DNA of 64,000 nucleotides, taken from Aedes albopictus (Eukaryota; Arthropoda; Insecta; Diptera; Culicidae). The stretch covers positions 10,432,252 through 10,496,251 of the forward strand of contig NC_085137.1 in the NCBI RefSeq assembly GCF_035046485.1, written 5' to 3'. Shown here piece by piece: positions 20,791 through 33,258 of the stretch. Position 1 is the first letter of the stretch. Every line of letters starts with the position of its first letter. Below the pieces are notes generated by a model, which saw nothing but the letters and a program-made list of their open reading frames with translations, did no database searches and had not been told where the DNA came from. The position numbers and the translations under genes were made by a program.

Positions 20791-21843
20791 AAAAAAATAT
20801 GGAAATGGAAGAAAACGTTTGCTTACGAAAGCGTCTTGTTTTGCATATTGAAGTGGTAAAGTATGTTGCCTAGGATTCCATTGTACTACGTGCCTACTAT
20901 GATGGAATATAAAACTCAAATTCAAATGTGGTCTAATGCGCTGTAGCTATTTATAAGTGATCTGGAATATGCAGACTGTTATTGGTTGGTAGTGTTCAGT
21001 CAATCGTGGGTTGTTGCTCGCAATTCGCGCAAATCAGAAAGACATGAATTTTTATTTTACTTATTATAGCATTTAAGGGTTGTATGCGATCTTCACAAAA
21101 TATGGATTCCAGAATTTTCTAAGAGCTGAAACAATCATCCATATCAGCCATCTTACATAAAAGTGGTAAGGTAGACAGAGGCTGGACTGATGTATGACAA
21201 TTTCATTTGAAAAAAACTGATACATAAAAAAGAAATTCGGGGAGCACTACGATTCAAACGAAAGCGGAAATGGAATGAATAAAGAAAACAATAAAAGATT
21301 ACAAATATAAATACAGATTATTCCAATGAATAGTGCATTGAAACCCGAATAGAAAGGAGTATAGTTTTGACGGTTTCCCCCCTTATCGAACGCGACGATT
21401 TGAATCCGTCGCGGATGAAACCGTCGCCAGAGTCGTCGCAGCCAATCAGCAGGCGGGAGTCTGACGTTTCTCCGATCTCACTAACACAAACAGCAGCAGA
21501 GGTGATGCTTGATTAGTTGCGATGATTCAGAAATGCCGACTTGATGTTGGCAGCGCGTTTTGTTATGAAATCAACATACAGTATACATCAGAGAAGCAGT
21601 TTAGAAACAATGCAAGTTACTTCAAACTAGCTACATGTGCAAATCAGGGTAACCGTATAAAGATGTTTGTGAAATACGGGTAGACTTGTTTGCAAATCGC
21701 GGAGAAAATGACCAACCCTACAAAACTGTAGATATATCGTACTGGAAATAAATGACTTATAATCAGAAAGAGAATTTGTTACGAAGCGTTTTACAATAAA
21801 TACATTATTTTAGACTTATGGAATAAAAAAGCAAAAGGAGGAT

Positions 21844-22100
21844 TGTAGGAACTTGATAATGTTATTATAAAATAATGAGTAGATGATTTGCTTCGGTGTT
21901 CCGAGACATATGCTCGATGTAAGCGACAACTAGAAGAAATGGTCGTAGTAGTCGGGATCCACCGAGGAGAAAATTGACTGAGACGTGGTGACATAAAGAC
22001 GCTGTTTCAGAGCGCAAGTAATTGTAGAATTAGGTATTTTCTGTAAATAATCTGATCGCGGTTTATTGAATCTTACTATGGATTAGAGCTAGACCCTACA
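21844..22100 (+). repeat. 3' LTR of the non-autonomous element
   Basis: 257 bp, matching the 5' LTR; preceded by a purine-rich tract and followed by TGTAT. Confidence 0.9.
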
Positions 22101-22450
22101 TGTATGATAGCCGAATTGTTGGAAGCCCATTTGCGAAAAGTTAACCCAGCGGAGTTAGCTCATGACTGAGTTCCCGATATTCTTCGATGCTGTCGGTCCC
22201 CATGAGTATGTTACCCATGTAGATTCTACATTGTAAAAGTTTCGATCAAGAGCGAAGTCAGCAACGGGATGACTTTCCAACCCATCTTCAGAAAGTTTCT
22301 GTAGACACTTCGTCACAAGATACGGAGCCAAAGATGTTCCGTAGGTATCCGTCGTAAGTTGGAAAGTTTGTAACGGTTGTGTCGTCGAATCTCTCCATCG
22401 GATCCTTTGAAGCGATTGGTCAGACTCTTGCCCTGGGAGTCGAGAAAATT

Positions 22451-22530
22451 TTCCCGACCGGAACGGGAATCGAACCCACCGTCTCCGGATTGGCAATCCA
22501 TAACCTTAACCACTAGGTAAAATAATGGCA
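22451..22530 (-). repeat. tRNA-derived SINE head
   Basis: On the minus strand this reads like a tRNA promoter region: box A TAGTGGTTAAGG (22504-22515) and box B GGTTCGATTCC (22466-22476, perfect consensus), with ATGGATTGCCAATCC between. The cloverleaf is not complete and the sequence runs on into GGTCGGGAAAATTTTCTCG, so it is a SINE head rather than a tRNA gene. Mosquito genomes carry tRNA-headed SINEs such as Feilai; the exact family was not confirmed. Confidence 0.7.
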
Positions 22531-23355
22531 CCTCGAAGAAGATGTGAAGCTAACTAAAAAGTGTAAAAATGTCAATGATTCTATACATTTGTCCTACCCA
22601 CGGCATTGAACGTGGTCGCGCCTCTGATTCTTTCTAACAGTTTTTCTGTGCGTAATGCACTGATCCTTATGCGAACCTATGCTTATGTTGTGAATGAGTA
22701 AATGTGAAGATTTATGTCGAGAATTAAGTACCAAAATAAGAAAATATCGATCCAATATCAGCACTATTCCATCCATTATTTTGTTCGTTTTTTTAAATGT
22801 TCATTCCCAAATATCGTAGAACATACCAATTTTCTCTTTCCTTAATTCTTCTCAGTTCATCTAGTTAAATTCGTTTCACATTCTTCAAACTCTCATCCAA
22901 TCGTCAACAAAACAAATTTTCATTCACACTTTTTTTCTCCATTGACTGCTTCCACCAGCAGTTAGGGAAACTGTTGCTTCCCTCCGCTGTTCATTTTTTC
23001 ACACTTTTCTCCCCATCCTCGATCATCCAAACATCCACGAGCCGATCCGTACCAAAAGACCAAACCACGCTTATTTGTTGAACAAACTCACTTTTCACAG
23101 GTTTTTTTTTTCGGGGGAAACTCTCTTCCACTTTAGTGGCCCCATCCCAGGGGAACGAAACGATTCATTGAGCCAGGAAAGGAAAAAACTCAGCTCACCA
23201 GCAACACACAAAAAAAATCCCTACAAAACGATGACGACGACTGTAGACATCCATGGCAGTCGGTGTGTCCGCGCGAAGCCGCGAACAGATTGAAGCAAAT
23301 TAAATTAAAAAAGTGTTTATCACGTTTTTTTTTCTTCTCTCAATTTGTTTTTCAG

Positions 23356-24228
23356 AAGTCCACGACAGCGACGACGGCCTCGATACCGGTGACCGCGACC
23401 GCCAGCGATTATGTAAAACAGGTGGCGGCGGTAGGCCAACCCCAGCCACAGCCTCAGCAGCAGACGTGCAAGTGTGAATTCTGCGAGTACCTTCAGGCAA
23501 ATCGGATCAGTTTGAATGGTTCCGCGGGGGGAAGTTCCGGCGGGGGTGCGGCTGGGGGTGACCACGTGTTCCAGTGCGAATTCTGCGGGGAAGGATTCGC
23601 CAGCCAGGGTAGCTTTAATCGGCACCGTTGCGGCAGCACGGACATTCAGGTGTACCGATGTGAGCAGTGCCGGCGGGAGTACGGGACATCCAGGACGGAG
23701 TCCAGCATCAATGGGTTGCTGGAAGCGAGAGGTAAATGTGATATCTGCAATCGAAACTATGTGCAATCAACGACGGCATCGACGAGTGGATCGGTGACGG
23801 GGGGAGAGGGAGTGGGGACGGGTAGTGCGGTTTATGGGCAGGTCGGACGCCCTGCCCTGGCGGAAGCTAGCAGCTATGGTGGTAGCAGTAGTGGCAGTAG
23901 TAAGACCTCCGTCGTAGATAGTCCAATGGAACATGACCTCAGCAGTATTGAACCATTCGGGTCGGATAGTGAATGTATTAGTGAATTATTAACGGAGGAG
24001 TCACCTCCTATGCTGGAGTCCCAGCAAGGAACGTTACCTGGGAAGACCTACTTTGTCCTGGGAAACGTGGAACTTCAACAGATGGCAACAGCTGCAACAA
24101 CGGGAGGATCATACCTGCAGAACGCCAAAGTCAGTAGTGAATCGAATGTAACAAGCCTTCATCAGTACGAGCAATACGAAGACGAAGACTACTCATCGAT
24201 GTCAGAAGATGAAGCTATTGTTCCAATA
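23356..24228 (+). CDS. Zinc-finger gene, first identified coding exon
   Basis: The exon follows a strong acceptor (a pyrimidine tract ending TTGTTTTTCAG at 23355), in phase 0, and ends before donor GTAAAT at 24229. The 291 residues include a Gln/Pro-rich stretch, CKCEFCEYL, an atypical finger FQCEFCGEGFASQGSFNRHRC with C-C-H-C spacing, paired CX2C motifs (CEQC, CDIC), Gly/Ser-rich linkers, and an acidic tail (EQYEDEDYSSMSEDEAI). The acidic tail could act in transcriptional activation; that is inference. The frame continues open upstream through the intron to 23263, but without an ATG, so a 5' exon must exist or the start is non-canonical. Confidence 0.85.
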
Positions 24229-24287
24229 GTAAATATGCCCTAGCGCCGACTGAACCCCCCATACTAACAAGTACCTTTCAATTACAG

Positions 24288-24771
24288 GAACCCTATGCCA
24301 AATCGCCCAATCAGGAGCAAGCCAAAACCGAGTTGCCAATACAGGAGACGATCGTCGATACCAGCACCAATGTGGGACTTCCATCGTTCTCGTCCATCGT
24401 GTCGTCTTCATCTTCGATCGGCTTCACATCGCTCATATCGCGGGAGGAAGAAGGTCGCTGCGATTCGTCCAGTAAGGGCCCAGAACCGGCAACGCAACCG
24501 GATCGGCCCTTCAAGTGCCACATCTGCGATCGGTCCTATCGGAATCACAAGAACCTGAAGGCCCACATCAAGGGATCGCACGAGGGTGTCCGGGCGAACA
24601 AGTGCGAGATTTGCGGGAAGAACTTCTCCGGCAGTAGCTACCTGGTGATTCATCGGAGAAGGCACACAGGGGAGCGACCCTTTAAGTGTACGACCTGCGG
24701 GAAGGCGTTTGTGGACAGTAGGGCTTTGTCCGTACATGCTCGGTTGCATACGCCGGGCAGTCGACTGAAAT
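24288..24771 (+). CDS. Zinc-finger gene, exon with fingers 1-3
   Basis: It is joined to the previous exon by a 59-bp intron with branch-point-like TACTAAC and acceptor ATTACAG. A Ser-rich linker is followed by three C2H2 fingers: FKCHICDRSYRNHKNLKAH, NKCEICGKNFSGSSYLVIH and [26 protein letters not shown] linker joins fingers 2 and 3, which favours cooperative DNA binding. It ends in phase 1 at donor GTAAGTATAA (24772). The next exon lies 6.6 kb away. Confidence 0.93.
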
Positions 24772-25085
24772 GTAAGTATAAACAATGCTATGGTTCAGTA
24801 AGCAAACTTGATTAGAAGAATACATTTGAGAGTTGTAACGAAACCTACTAGGTTCGTTAGGTGTAAATGATGACTGTTCTTGATTCATTCAACGCATTAG
24901 GTACAAATTACACGATGATTTTGAGGAAACAGGGATTTTGTAGAAACAAAGTTGTTGAACCACATACCCAGCAGATGAACGGAAACAATAATCGTATTCT
25001 TTACTTCGAAGATCAGAATTTAACAACGTATTTTTTTTCATCAAGTAATTAATAACAATATCTACCTACTGGTCTTCAGTAAGCC

Positions 25086-25240
25086 TAACATTTTGGATCG
25101 CTGATCCGAAGACGGTGGGTTTGATTCGATAAGTAGAGAACATTTTCCCGATTTCTTGAACAAAATGTATCATTGTGTTTACATAAACAGTATCAGGAAA
25201 ATATGATAGGCATAAAAGCCATTTCATTAATAGCAGTAAA
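25086..25240 (+). repeat. Degraded tRNA-derived SINE
   Basis: TTGGATCGCTGATCCGAAGACGGTGGGTTTGATTC resembles the head of the SINE at 22451-22530 (opposite strand), with a damaged box B, and is followed by a similar GAACATTTTCCCGA body. Confidence 0.45.
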
Positions 25241-25528
25241 TGAGCTTAAAGAATACTATGTTGAAGGTAGATAGGCCAAGTTCCAATGGAAACGCAGAGC
25301 CAGAACGAAGAAGGTAAAGGAAAAAGACCTACCTAGGAACAAATAATGTTTTCTCCAACTATAAAGTTCGTGTGACTGCTGGCAAGTAAAATTCAAATTC
25401 TGTCATCAAACAGAAAACTTTAGAAATTCAGTCTAGGGTAATTCGCTAATTGTTGAACACCACCCAAATGTTAAACAGTTTTTGAAAATTTTATTATAAA
25501 TCTAACTTAGGTAATTTTTGCTCAACGT

Positions 25529-25556
25529 TCTTTATCTTTATCTTTATCTTTATTAC
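25529..25556. repeat. (TTTATC)n microsatellite
   Basis: Four to five TTTATC units. Such a run can be the tail of a minus-strand LINE, but no body was recognised next to it. Confidence 0.5.
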
Positions 25557-26159
25557 TCATCAACAGACTATGCAAAGTCCCAATGATGTCTAACTTAAAT
25601 TATAACAAAAACAGTACAATTTAAAACTACCAACCTTATCACAAACAATTAAAATCAAATCGACACGTATCTTACAGATCAAGTATTATTTGAAAAAAAA
25701 GTTCTAAAATTGCGACGAAGCGCCTCCCTAGGTAGATGGTAGTCAACGTTAACGTATGATGTAGATGCGTATTCATGTGTGTCACGATATTGATCCAATC
25801 AAGTTACAAAATTATACATATTTTACGTCAAAAATATTGATTGCAAATTTTGTACCGCTGATGACACGAAAACTGCACAATTCTTAAGATTAATTTTAAG
25901 AAATTGCTCTTACGAAATAAGCTTTGCTGGCAAATCGACCACAAATATCAAAGTCACACCATAGTTACAAGAACTGGAAGAATGTCCTTAACAGTTTACC
26001 ATTGTTTAAAATCACATTTTCATTGTAATTTCATTTGTAAAAAATATTTTTCTTGTCACACTATCATTATGATTCTAGGATCCAATTGTTGAACACTGAC
26101 ATAACCTACGATGTTAGCATGACTACCAGATTTTTTTTACCACTTTACCTAATCGTGCA

Positions 26160-26440
26160 TGTCATGAGGTTTCATGGGCGTTCGAAGGATGTCCCAGGAG
26201 TGTTGCAGAGGGCTTCATGATGGTTCCAGGGGTTTTCAATGGGTTTCAAGGGCGTTCCAGAGGTGTTCCACAGGGATTCAGAGTGTTAAGGTGGTCCCAG
26301 GAGCATTTCTGGGCGTTGCAGAGGAATTTACGAGCGATTCACGAGTTTGAAAGGGATATCAGTGTCGTTGCAGGGATGTTCTAGGGGGTTGAGTGAGTCC
26401 CATGGGTATCCAGGAGTGTTTCAGGGGCTTTCAAAGGCGT
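26160..26440 (+). repeat. Degenerate GGGTTTCAAGGGCGTTCC-type array
   Basis: Irregular short words (GGGCGTTC, CAGGAGTGTT, GGTTTCAAGG) recur without a fixed period. Similar in style to 30890-31230 and 60470-61190. Confidence 0.65.
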
Positions 26441-26444
26441 TCTT

Positions 26445-26785
26445 TTCTTCATTCGTTTTCGAATCTTTTCAGACATTTTTTACATCTAGTCATGTTTAAA
26501 ACGATTTCAGTTCACTAGAGCTCTTTTCAAATGAGAAGCAATTCCCTGTCATTTGAATAAAATGCCACTCAAATGCTTACTGGCCACAAAACACGAAAAA
26601 TCCGGGAAAATTCCGCCAGAGTGAAAAATTATAGGATGTCGGGTCAAAGTCGGGTCAAATTTTATCAAATGTTGGACCACTGTTGGACCTACATGGGTTA
26701 ACTGTAGGGTCTATGTTGGGTTTGGTAGCCAAAATAAAAACAGGTCAATGATAGGTTGATGTCGGGTTATACGTCATCAACTACG
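26445..26785 (+). repeat. Dispersed repeat, inverted partner of 37405-37695
   Basis: Shares with 37405-37695, in opposite orientation, the words CATGTTTAAAACGATTT, TTCCGCCAGA, GGTCAA(T)..., TATGTTGGGT and CCAAAATAAAAACAGG. Both copies are in introns of the zinc-finger gene, so their transcripts could pair within the pre-mRNA. Confidence 0.75.
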
Positions 26786-28004
26786 AACAAAGCTTGAACC
26801 GTTCAACAATTAGCGAGAATCGTCCAACATTAGGATGAGCTAGCTTAAGGAAGCGTTCAACATTTGGGTAAAAGACTTCCCATACAAATGTTCTATTTTC
26901 TCTTAGAAAATGGAATTTAAGGGAATTTAAATTCAATGGGAAGTATACTGAATGAATGGATGTAGACGTTCACTAGATATTGTTCAACTAAAGTGGAAAT
27001 ATGCACGGATACATAAACGAAAACAAAAATGCCAGTACTAACCGTTCAACAATTGGCGAATTACCCTAAGTCGAGTCTCAGGAATTCTAAAGTGTTATTT
27101 TGGGGGATGGTACAGTGAAGATTTGAAGATGAAGTGAGTGATGAATTATTAAGTCAAATGGACTTCCAGAGGGCATTGGAACACCATAAAACTAATATGA
27201 AATAGTATTGATTTATTGATCCCCTTCAAGACTAACTGGGTATGAAACTAAAGGAGATTCAAAGATGTTTCAACAGAGTATCAGCTCAAATTGCATTCAT
27301 GGTATCATCATTGTTTGAAATCAATTTTAAAAACAAATTTTGGTCTTGAAAACCATCAACTTGAAACACAGAGAAATAGGCGTAATTCTTGGAACAAATA
27401 AAAAAAAAGTAATCGCCCAATACAAATCATGCTGCGCTTGACCGAACAACCACTACTCGACCAACTACCAAATATTTGAATCCACCGTTTAAAATGTGAA
27501 CGATGCAGTGCGAGTAGAGTCTGTTTCTCTGTGCTTAAACTGTTACAAGGGCAGGGAGTGTGAAGGTCCCATTAGACGAGACATATATTTGACCAAATAA
27601 GTCCAACAAATGACCAACACAAAGTGAATCATAGCAACCTTGGATAAATGTCGGACTTCAATGGCAAATATTTAGCATAATGGCAAACAGTCGAATGGCA
27701 CCTTAAGGAGGAGCTTTGGGTATAATAAGGGCACATAAGGGGCTTTACTTATCCCATAAATAATGAAAAAGCGTTAGGATTCAGGATATTTGAAGGGCAA
27801 CGCTTATGCGGCTACAAGGGTGTCCGGCCATTTGACCGAATGCCGTTTGGCCAAATATTGCACAGTGGGCAGAAACGGACCCGTAATCGAACTTTTTTAG
27901 AAGTCGCTGGTTTTGAAACTCGAACTAATGCATTTCCCATAGAAAATGGGCCAATAAATCGAACGGTGATGGTTTCATCTTGTGCAGACCTCGGGAAGAG
28001 GTTC

Positions 28005-28930
28005 ATTTTGTCCCATTTTACCCTAAATCAACCGTTTTCAATGGATATACTTACTTTCATAACTCTTCACTCTGCACATTTTTTTTTGCATATAAATTGA
28101 CGAATATGGTAATAGAGCAATGAAGAGTTCATGCAGCGCTGAGCCTAAAAAGTGCCCCATTTTGCCCTATTTCACCCTAAATTTATAGTTTTAATGAATG
28201 TATGCCTGTAATTTCAATTGATTCAGATTTTTTTGTACATGAATGAACATATTTCATGCTTTTATATGTATCTACAAAATTGAATGACGATGATATCATG
28301 CTATGCTTAGTCTAAGAAGTGGCATATTTTACCCCATTTCCCTTTATATTAGTAGTATTGGTGAATATAACGTCCATAGCTTCAAACGCTGCAATAATGT
28401 AAGCTTATGATTGGACAAGTAAATTGTTATCAGCTCTACAGCACTGAATGATGATGGGGCCATGCTGTGACATGTCTAAGTAATGATCCATTTTACCCCA
28501 TATCATCCTATATAAGTTATAACAGTTATTACATATATAACAGTTCTCCATAAATTAGTTTTGTAGATTTATTTTACAAAGTAATCGACCAATTTAATGT
28601 TATCTGAATTGGATGGCAGTGATGAGATGGGGTGCTGAGTTCAAGAAATGGTCAATTTTACCCTATGTTTCCTTATATTTATCATTTTAATAAAAGTAAC
28701 CCCCTGAATCCCATGCTGATGATTTTTTTGTACAGTAAAAGTAAAAACTTGATGTTTTATCTTTACACAATAGGAAGGCAGTGATGGTATGAGTTTATGA
28801 AGTGGCCCATTTTAACCTATTCCACCCTATATTTATAATTTTAGTGAAAATATCGCTCTAAATCTGATACTGATATTTTTGTATAGTAATGTTCAATTTT
28901 GACGTTACCAACTTTATAGAATGAGAAGGT
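28005..28930 (+). repeat. Tandem repeat, period about 140-172 bp
   Basis: Six diverged units start at about 28013, 28152, 28321, 28493, 28649 and 28803. Each begins CCATTTTACCC(T/C)AT and continues into TATATTTAT.(G/A)TTTTA(G/A)TGAA, then a TTTTTTGTA(C/T)A block. Located in intron 3 of the zinc-finger gene. Confidence 0.75.
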
Positions 28931-28939
28931 GGTGATGAT

Positions 28940-30240
28940 ATGCGGTGCTTCCATAGGGATACCAGAAGAATCCTGACAGAGATACAAGTAAAATCCTGAC
29001 AGGAATTCCAGAGAAATCCTGACAGGAATTTCGGGGAAAACCTAATAGGAATTCCAGGGAAAATCCTGCCAGAAACAGCTGGAGTATATTGACAGGTATT
29101 GCAGGGGAAGCTTGGCAGAGATGACAGGAAAATGCTTACAGAAATTCTGCACAAATCATGACAGGAATTTCAGAGGTATTGCGGAGAAATTCTGTAAAAA
29201 AACTCCGCAGAAATCCAAACTGAAACTCCGAAAAAAAAAACCTAACAAGAATTCCAGAGGAATCCTAATAGGAATTCCGAAGGAATTCTAATAAGAGTTC
29301 CGGAGGATCACCGGATTTCCGGAGATATCCCAACAGGATATCCGGTGTAATCTTGAGAGTTATTCCGGTGAAATCCTAACAGGAATTCTGAAGCAGACCT
29401 AACAAGAATCCTGACAGGGACTACAGAAAAAATCCTGACAGGGGTTCGAGGGGAATCAGGACAGGGATTCCAGCGCAAATCTGGCAGGAATTCCATGGGA
29501 ATCTAGGCAATAATTTCTGCAGAACCATGGCAGAAACTCTAGCGGTATTCTGGTAGAAATTCTAGTAGAAACCTGGCAGCAATTTCAGATGATTTCTGGC
29601 AGGGATTCAAGGAAAATCTTGAAGGAATTTCAGGGTAATCCTAATACGGATTTCAGAGGGTTCCTTGCAGGTGTTTCAGTGAGAATCCAGATAAAAAATT
29701 CTGTCAAACCCTGACAAAGATTCCATCTTGAATTCTGGCAAGGATTTCAGTGGAAATCATGATCAGTGGAAATCCTGACAAGAATTGCTGTGGGAATCCG
29801 CTCAGCATTTTTCTGTCATCCTTGTCGGAACTCCCACGAAATCCTTGTCGGGGCTCCCACGGAATCCCAGCCGGAACGCCCCCGCAATCTCTGCCGGGAC
29901 TCCTCCGGAATTCCTATCGAGACTCCTCTGAAATCCCTGTCGAGACTCCCTTTCTGTCAGAATTCCTCAGGAATCCCTGTTAGGATTACGCTCTAGATTT
30001 ACTGCCTGGATTTTGGTGGAATTCCTGCCTGGATTCCGCTAGAATTCACGTCAGGATTCCCATTGAAATTCAGGATTCTGCTGGAATTATTGCCAAGATT
30101 CCCGTGGCATTCCTGCCAGAGATTTCTCCGGAATAACACTCCGGATTACACCGGATTTCCTGTTGAGAACTCTTATTAGAATTCCTCCGGAGTTCCTATT
30201 AGGATTCCTCTGGAATTCTTGTTAGGATCCCTCCGGAATA
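28940..30240. repeat. Degenerate GGAATTCC array with orientation switch
   Basis: AGGAATTCCAGAGAAATCCTGACAGG-style words dominate to about 29790. After that the complementary TCC..GGAATCCCTGTCGAGACTCC style dominates to 30240. The layout mirrors the 7590-10060 core. No terminal repeat or target duplication was certain. Confidence 0.7.
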
Positions 30241-30889
30241 CAAATACGATACAAATGCACAACTGGAAGTATTCTCAAAGATTAAAATCCAAGTAATTTT
30301 CAGAAGATTTGAAAGGGGAATGGTAGAATAGGTTCCCAAAGAAATTTCCGAAGAACTTGAAGAACATGAAATAATGCCGTTTGAAAACCCAAAGGAGTTA
30401 CCGAAGGTGTCCCTAAAAATATGGAATTGAATCTCACAGAGTCACAGATATTTCTAAAGGGGCATTCAAACAACCCTTCAAAAAATAGCATATTTTTTAG
30501 ATCAAGAGATCAAAAAGGGACATTTTTTGTTTGATATAAGAGGCAAAAGTACTAAAAATAATATCTCATATTTACTCCTGGAACATCATCATCGTATGAC
30601 CTACATCTCTTAGTAAGACCTAGCTAAGTGATCGTGTTTCTCCCCGTGAACCCGCAAAATCTATCGAAGAGGAGACCCATGCGTGGACAGAGCGGTCTAC
30701 AATAGTCTCGGAGTGGTGGAGAGAGGAATGGTTTAGAGGAGAGGTTGAAAGGTGTTTCAGAAGAGTGCAGTGCAGTTCCATAGGGGTTTAAAGACAGAAA
30801 GTCGAGATTAGTTCTCGACAATTTGTCCCTTACCAAATTGCACTTCAACCGATTGTCGTTTCAATTATCTGTCTTTTGACTTTCTATAA

Positions 30890-31230
30890 TAACCAATCTG
30901 TTTCAGATTGGTTCAAAGTTTCAGAGGGGTTTCAGAGGGGTTTCAAAAGGATCTCAGAGAAGTTTAAATAGCGACGGGGCAGAAAATAAAATAGGACCAC
31001 ATGGTTGCAAGAGGGGTTTTAGGAGGAGATGCAAAGGGGTCAAAACAGATAAAAGAGTTTTCAAGAAAGTTCAAGGGTTGGGTTTACAGGAATTCAGGGA
31101 CACCAAAACATCTCCTTGAGAGAAGGAGCAAGAGAAATTTCAGGGGGTTGAACACAGAGGGTCGAGTTTCAGGGAAGTTTCATGGAGTTTTTAAGGAAGC
31201 TCAGGTGGCAACAAATCAGGGGTGGCAAAG
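30890..31230 (+). repeat. Degenerate GGGTTTCAGAGG-type array
   Basis: Repeats of TTTCAGAGGGGTTTCA and related words, about 340 bp, ending shortly before the next coding exon. Confidence 0.6.
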
Positions 31231-31327
31231 AGAAGGTAAGAGGATTTTATGGGGATTGCAAAGGCCTTTTCTGAGCGATTTTGTACATTTTTGCGCGATT
31301 ATCTACGGCGAAATGCGCTGGTTTTAA

Positions 31328-31522
<195 letters not shown>

Positions 31523-31540
31523 TAATTGATTCCACAACAG

Positions 31541-31888
31541 GTGAGAAAACCTTTCCCCAGTACAACAACCTGAAACACCACATGAAGAAGCACGAAAACC
31601 CACCGCCGGATCCACTGCACCCATCGTTGGACTCCAATTCGAACTGCAGCAGCAGTGTCGCTGGCGGAGGAGCCGGTAGTGAGGTCAATAGTCCGGCTGG
31701 AGCCTCGGTGGGATCCCCCAGTGCCCTGGAGTACAAATGCAACGTGTGCGGTAAGCCGTTCGGGACGTCGGAGGAACTGCAGACGCACCTCAACCAGCAC
31801 TGCAAGGATCGACCAAATCAGTGCGAGTTCTGCTCGAAGGTCTTTCCACGGTCGTCGCATCTGATCATCCACCGGAGGAGGCATACCG
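31541..31888 (+). CDS. Zinc-finger gene, exon with fingers 5-7
   Basis: Follows a 71-bp intron (acceptor CCACAACAG). It completes finger 5 (CEKTFPQYNNLKHHMKKH). A Pro/Ser/Gly-rich linker of about 45 residues precedes finger 6 (YKCNVCGKPFGTSEELQTH) and finger 7 (NQCEFCSKVFPRSSHLIIH). It ends inside the HTG of the inter-finger linker at donor GTATGAG (31889), phase 1. Finger 6 opens the second five-finger block. Confidence 0.93.
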
Positions 31889-31949
31889 GTATGAGATGGG
31901 GTATTGAGGGGTTTTGTGGAAATGTTGAACTTTAATTTTATTATTTCAG

Positions 31950-32041
31950 GTGAACGCCCATTTAAATGCAAATACTGCGAGAAGGCGTTTGTGGATTCGA
32001 GAGCCCTTTCCGTCCATACGAGGCTTCATACCGGTGAAAGG
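31950..32041 (+). CDS. Zinc-finger gene, exon with finger 8
   Basis: Follows a 61-bp intron (acceptor TTATTTCAG). It encodes [20 protein letters not shown] to the linker HTGER and ends in phase 0 at donor GTAAGTG (32042). The finger is nearly the same as finger 3 (shared [15 protein letters not shown]), supporting block duplication. Confidence 0.93.
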
Positions 32042-32533
32042 GTAAGTGTCATTAGTCCTTTACCTTACAAACTATGGTATTGTAAATGAGGTATTCTTTA
32101 TTCAGTGATTTTTTTACACCTCGCAGAATCAGATCTGTGTCTAAATTCTGATCTGACGAAAAAAAATCTCGAATTCTTGAAACACCAACATCAACATCAA
32201 TAAGGTCTTCAAAACTCCTTAATAAAAAATGACAAACTATCGGTATGGGTTGGTCAAACAATATTGTGCAGACCATTGACGTTCGTGCCACTAAAGTCAG
32301 AAGCTCAAGTTGCTCTTACTCTAAACTATTTTCTTTTATTAAGCTCGCAGGAAGCTGCTCAACCTGTGATGGCCATCGCAGAACGTCCAGAATTTCTTTG
32401 GACCAACGGATCACTAAAGTAACTGAAATGGTCGCTATGGAATAAACAGATAGCGCCACCGTAGCCTTTTATGTATGATATAACTCGACTGCTGTCACAA
32501 TGCAAACATACATTTATTTGTTCAACATCACAT

Positions 32534-33258
32534 TTAAGACAAGATGTAATCAACAGTAGTACGCCACAATACTCGGTTTGTGGCTGCCGCTCTCCATCCT
32601 CGGTCGCTCCCAATGCTCGCCAGATCAGGCCCCACCTGTTCCGCACATAGTGCTCTCTGCCCTCCACGCCTTCTTGTGCCAGCTGGATCAGTTGCAAACA
32701 CCAGCTTTGCAGGGTTGTTGTCCGGCATTCTTGCAACATGCCCTGCCCACCGTATCCTTCCAGCTTTGGCCATCTTCTAGAAGCTGGGTTCGCCGTAAAG
32801 TGCAGCGAGCTCGTGGTTCATCCTTCTCCGCCACACACCGTTCTCCTGCACACCGCCGAAGATCGTTCTTAGCACGCATCGCTCGAAAACTCCGAGTGCT
32901 TGTAGGTCCTCCTCGAGCATGGTCCATGTCTCGTGCCCGTAGAGGATTACCGGTCTTATTAGCGTTTTGTACATGGTGCATTTGGTGCGTGGGTGAATCT
33001 TTTTCGACAGCAGTTTCTTCTGGAGCCCGTAGTAGGCCCGACTTCCGCTGATGATGCGACACCGAATTTAACGGCACGCGTCGTTGTCAGCCGTCAGTAA
33101 GGATCCGAGGTAGACGAATTCCTCCACCACCTCGAAAGTATCCCCGTCTATCGTAACATTACTACCCAGACGGATCCGGTCGTGTTCGGTTTCGCCTACC
33201 AGCATGTACTTTGTTTTTGAGGCATTCACCACCAGTTCGACCTTTGCTGCTTCGAATT
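32534..33258 (-). pseudogene. RTE LINE C-terminal region
   Basis: Minus-strand frames carry KYMLVGETEHDRIRL and FVYLGSLLT, then ILYGHETWTMLEE, LRTIFGGVQENGVWRRRMNH, RWAGHVARMPD and WRAAATNRVLW. This is the conserved region downstream of RT in RTE-type LINEs. A break near 33068 splits it from the upstream part. The same segment is repeated at 51705-52116 and 61430-61710. Confidence 0.8.

Larger units (their letters stand above)
19904..22100 (+). mobile_element. Non-autonomous LTR element (TRIM/LARD-like), identical LTRs
   Basis: Two 257-bp LTRs (19904-20160 and 21844-22100), TGTAGGAAC...CCCTACA, look identical. They are bordered by the 5-bp duplication TGTAT (19899-19903 and 22101-22105). A TGGCGACTAGGATGGGA segment three bases after the 5' LTR is a plausible tRNA primer site, and AAAAGGAGGA before the 3' LTR is a polypurine tract. 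The 1.68-kb interior has no retroviral-like frame. It needs an autonomous partner for mobility; superfamily unresolved. Confidence 0.9.

Noticed and set aside
22451..22530. Possible tRNA-Gly gene
   Set aside because: Boxes A and B are good but the acceptor stem and full cloverleaf are not; the sequence continues as a SINE body.
32578..33051. 157-codon plus-strand frame
   Set aside because: Antisense shadow of the RTE LINE C-terminal region.
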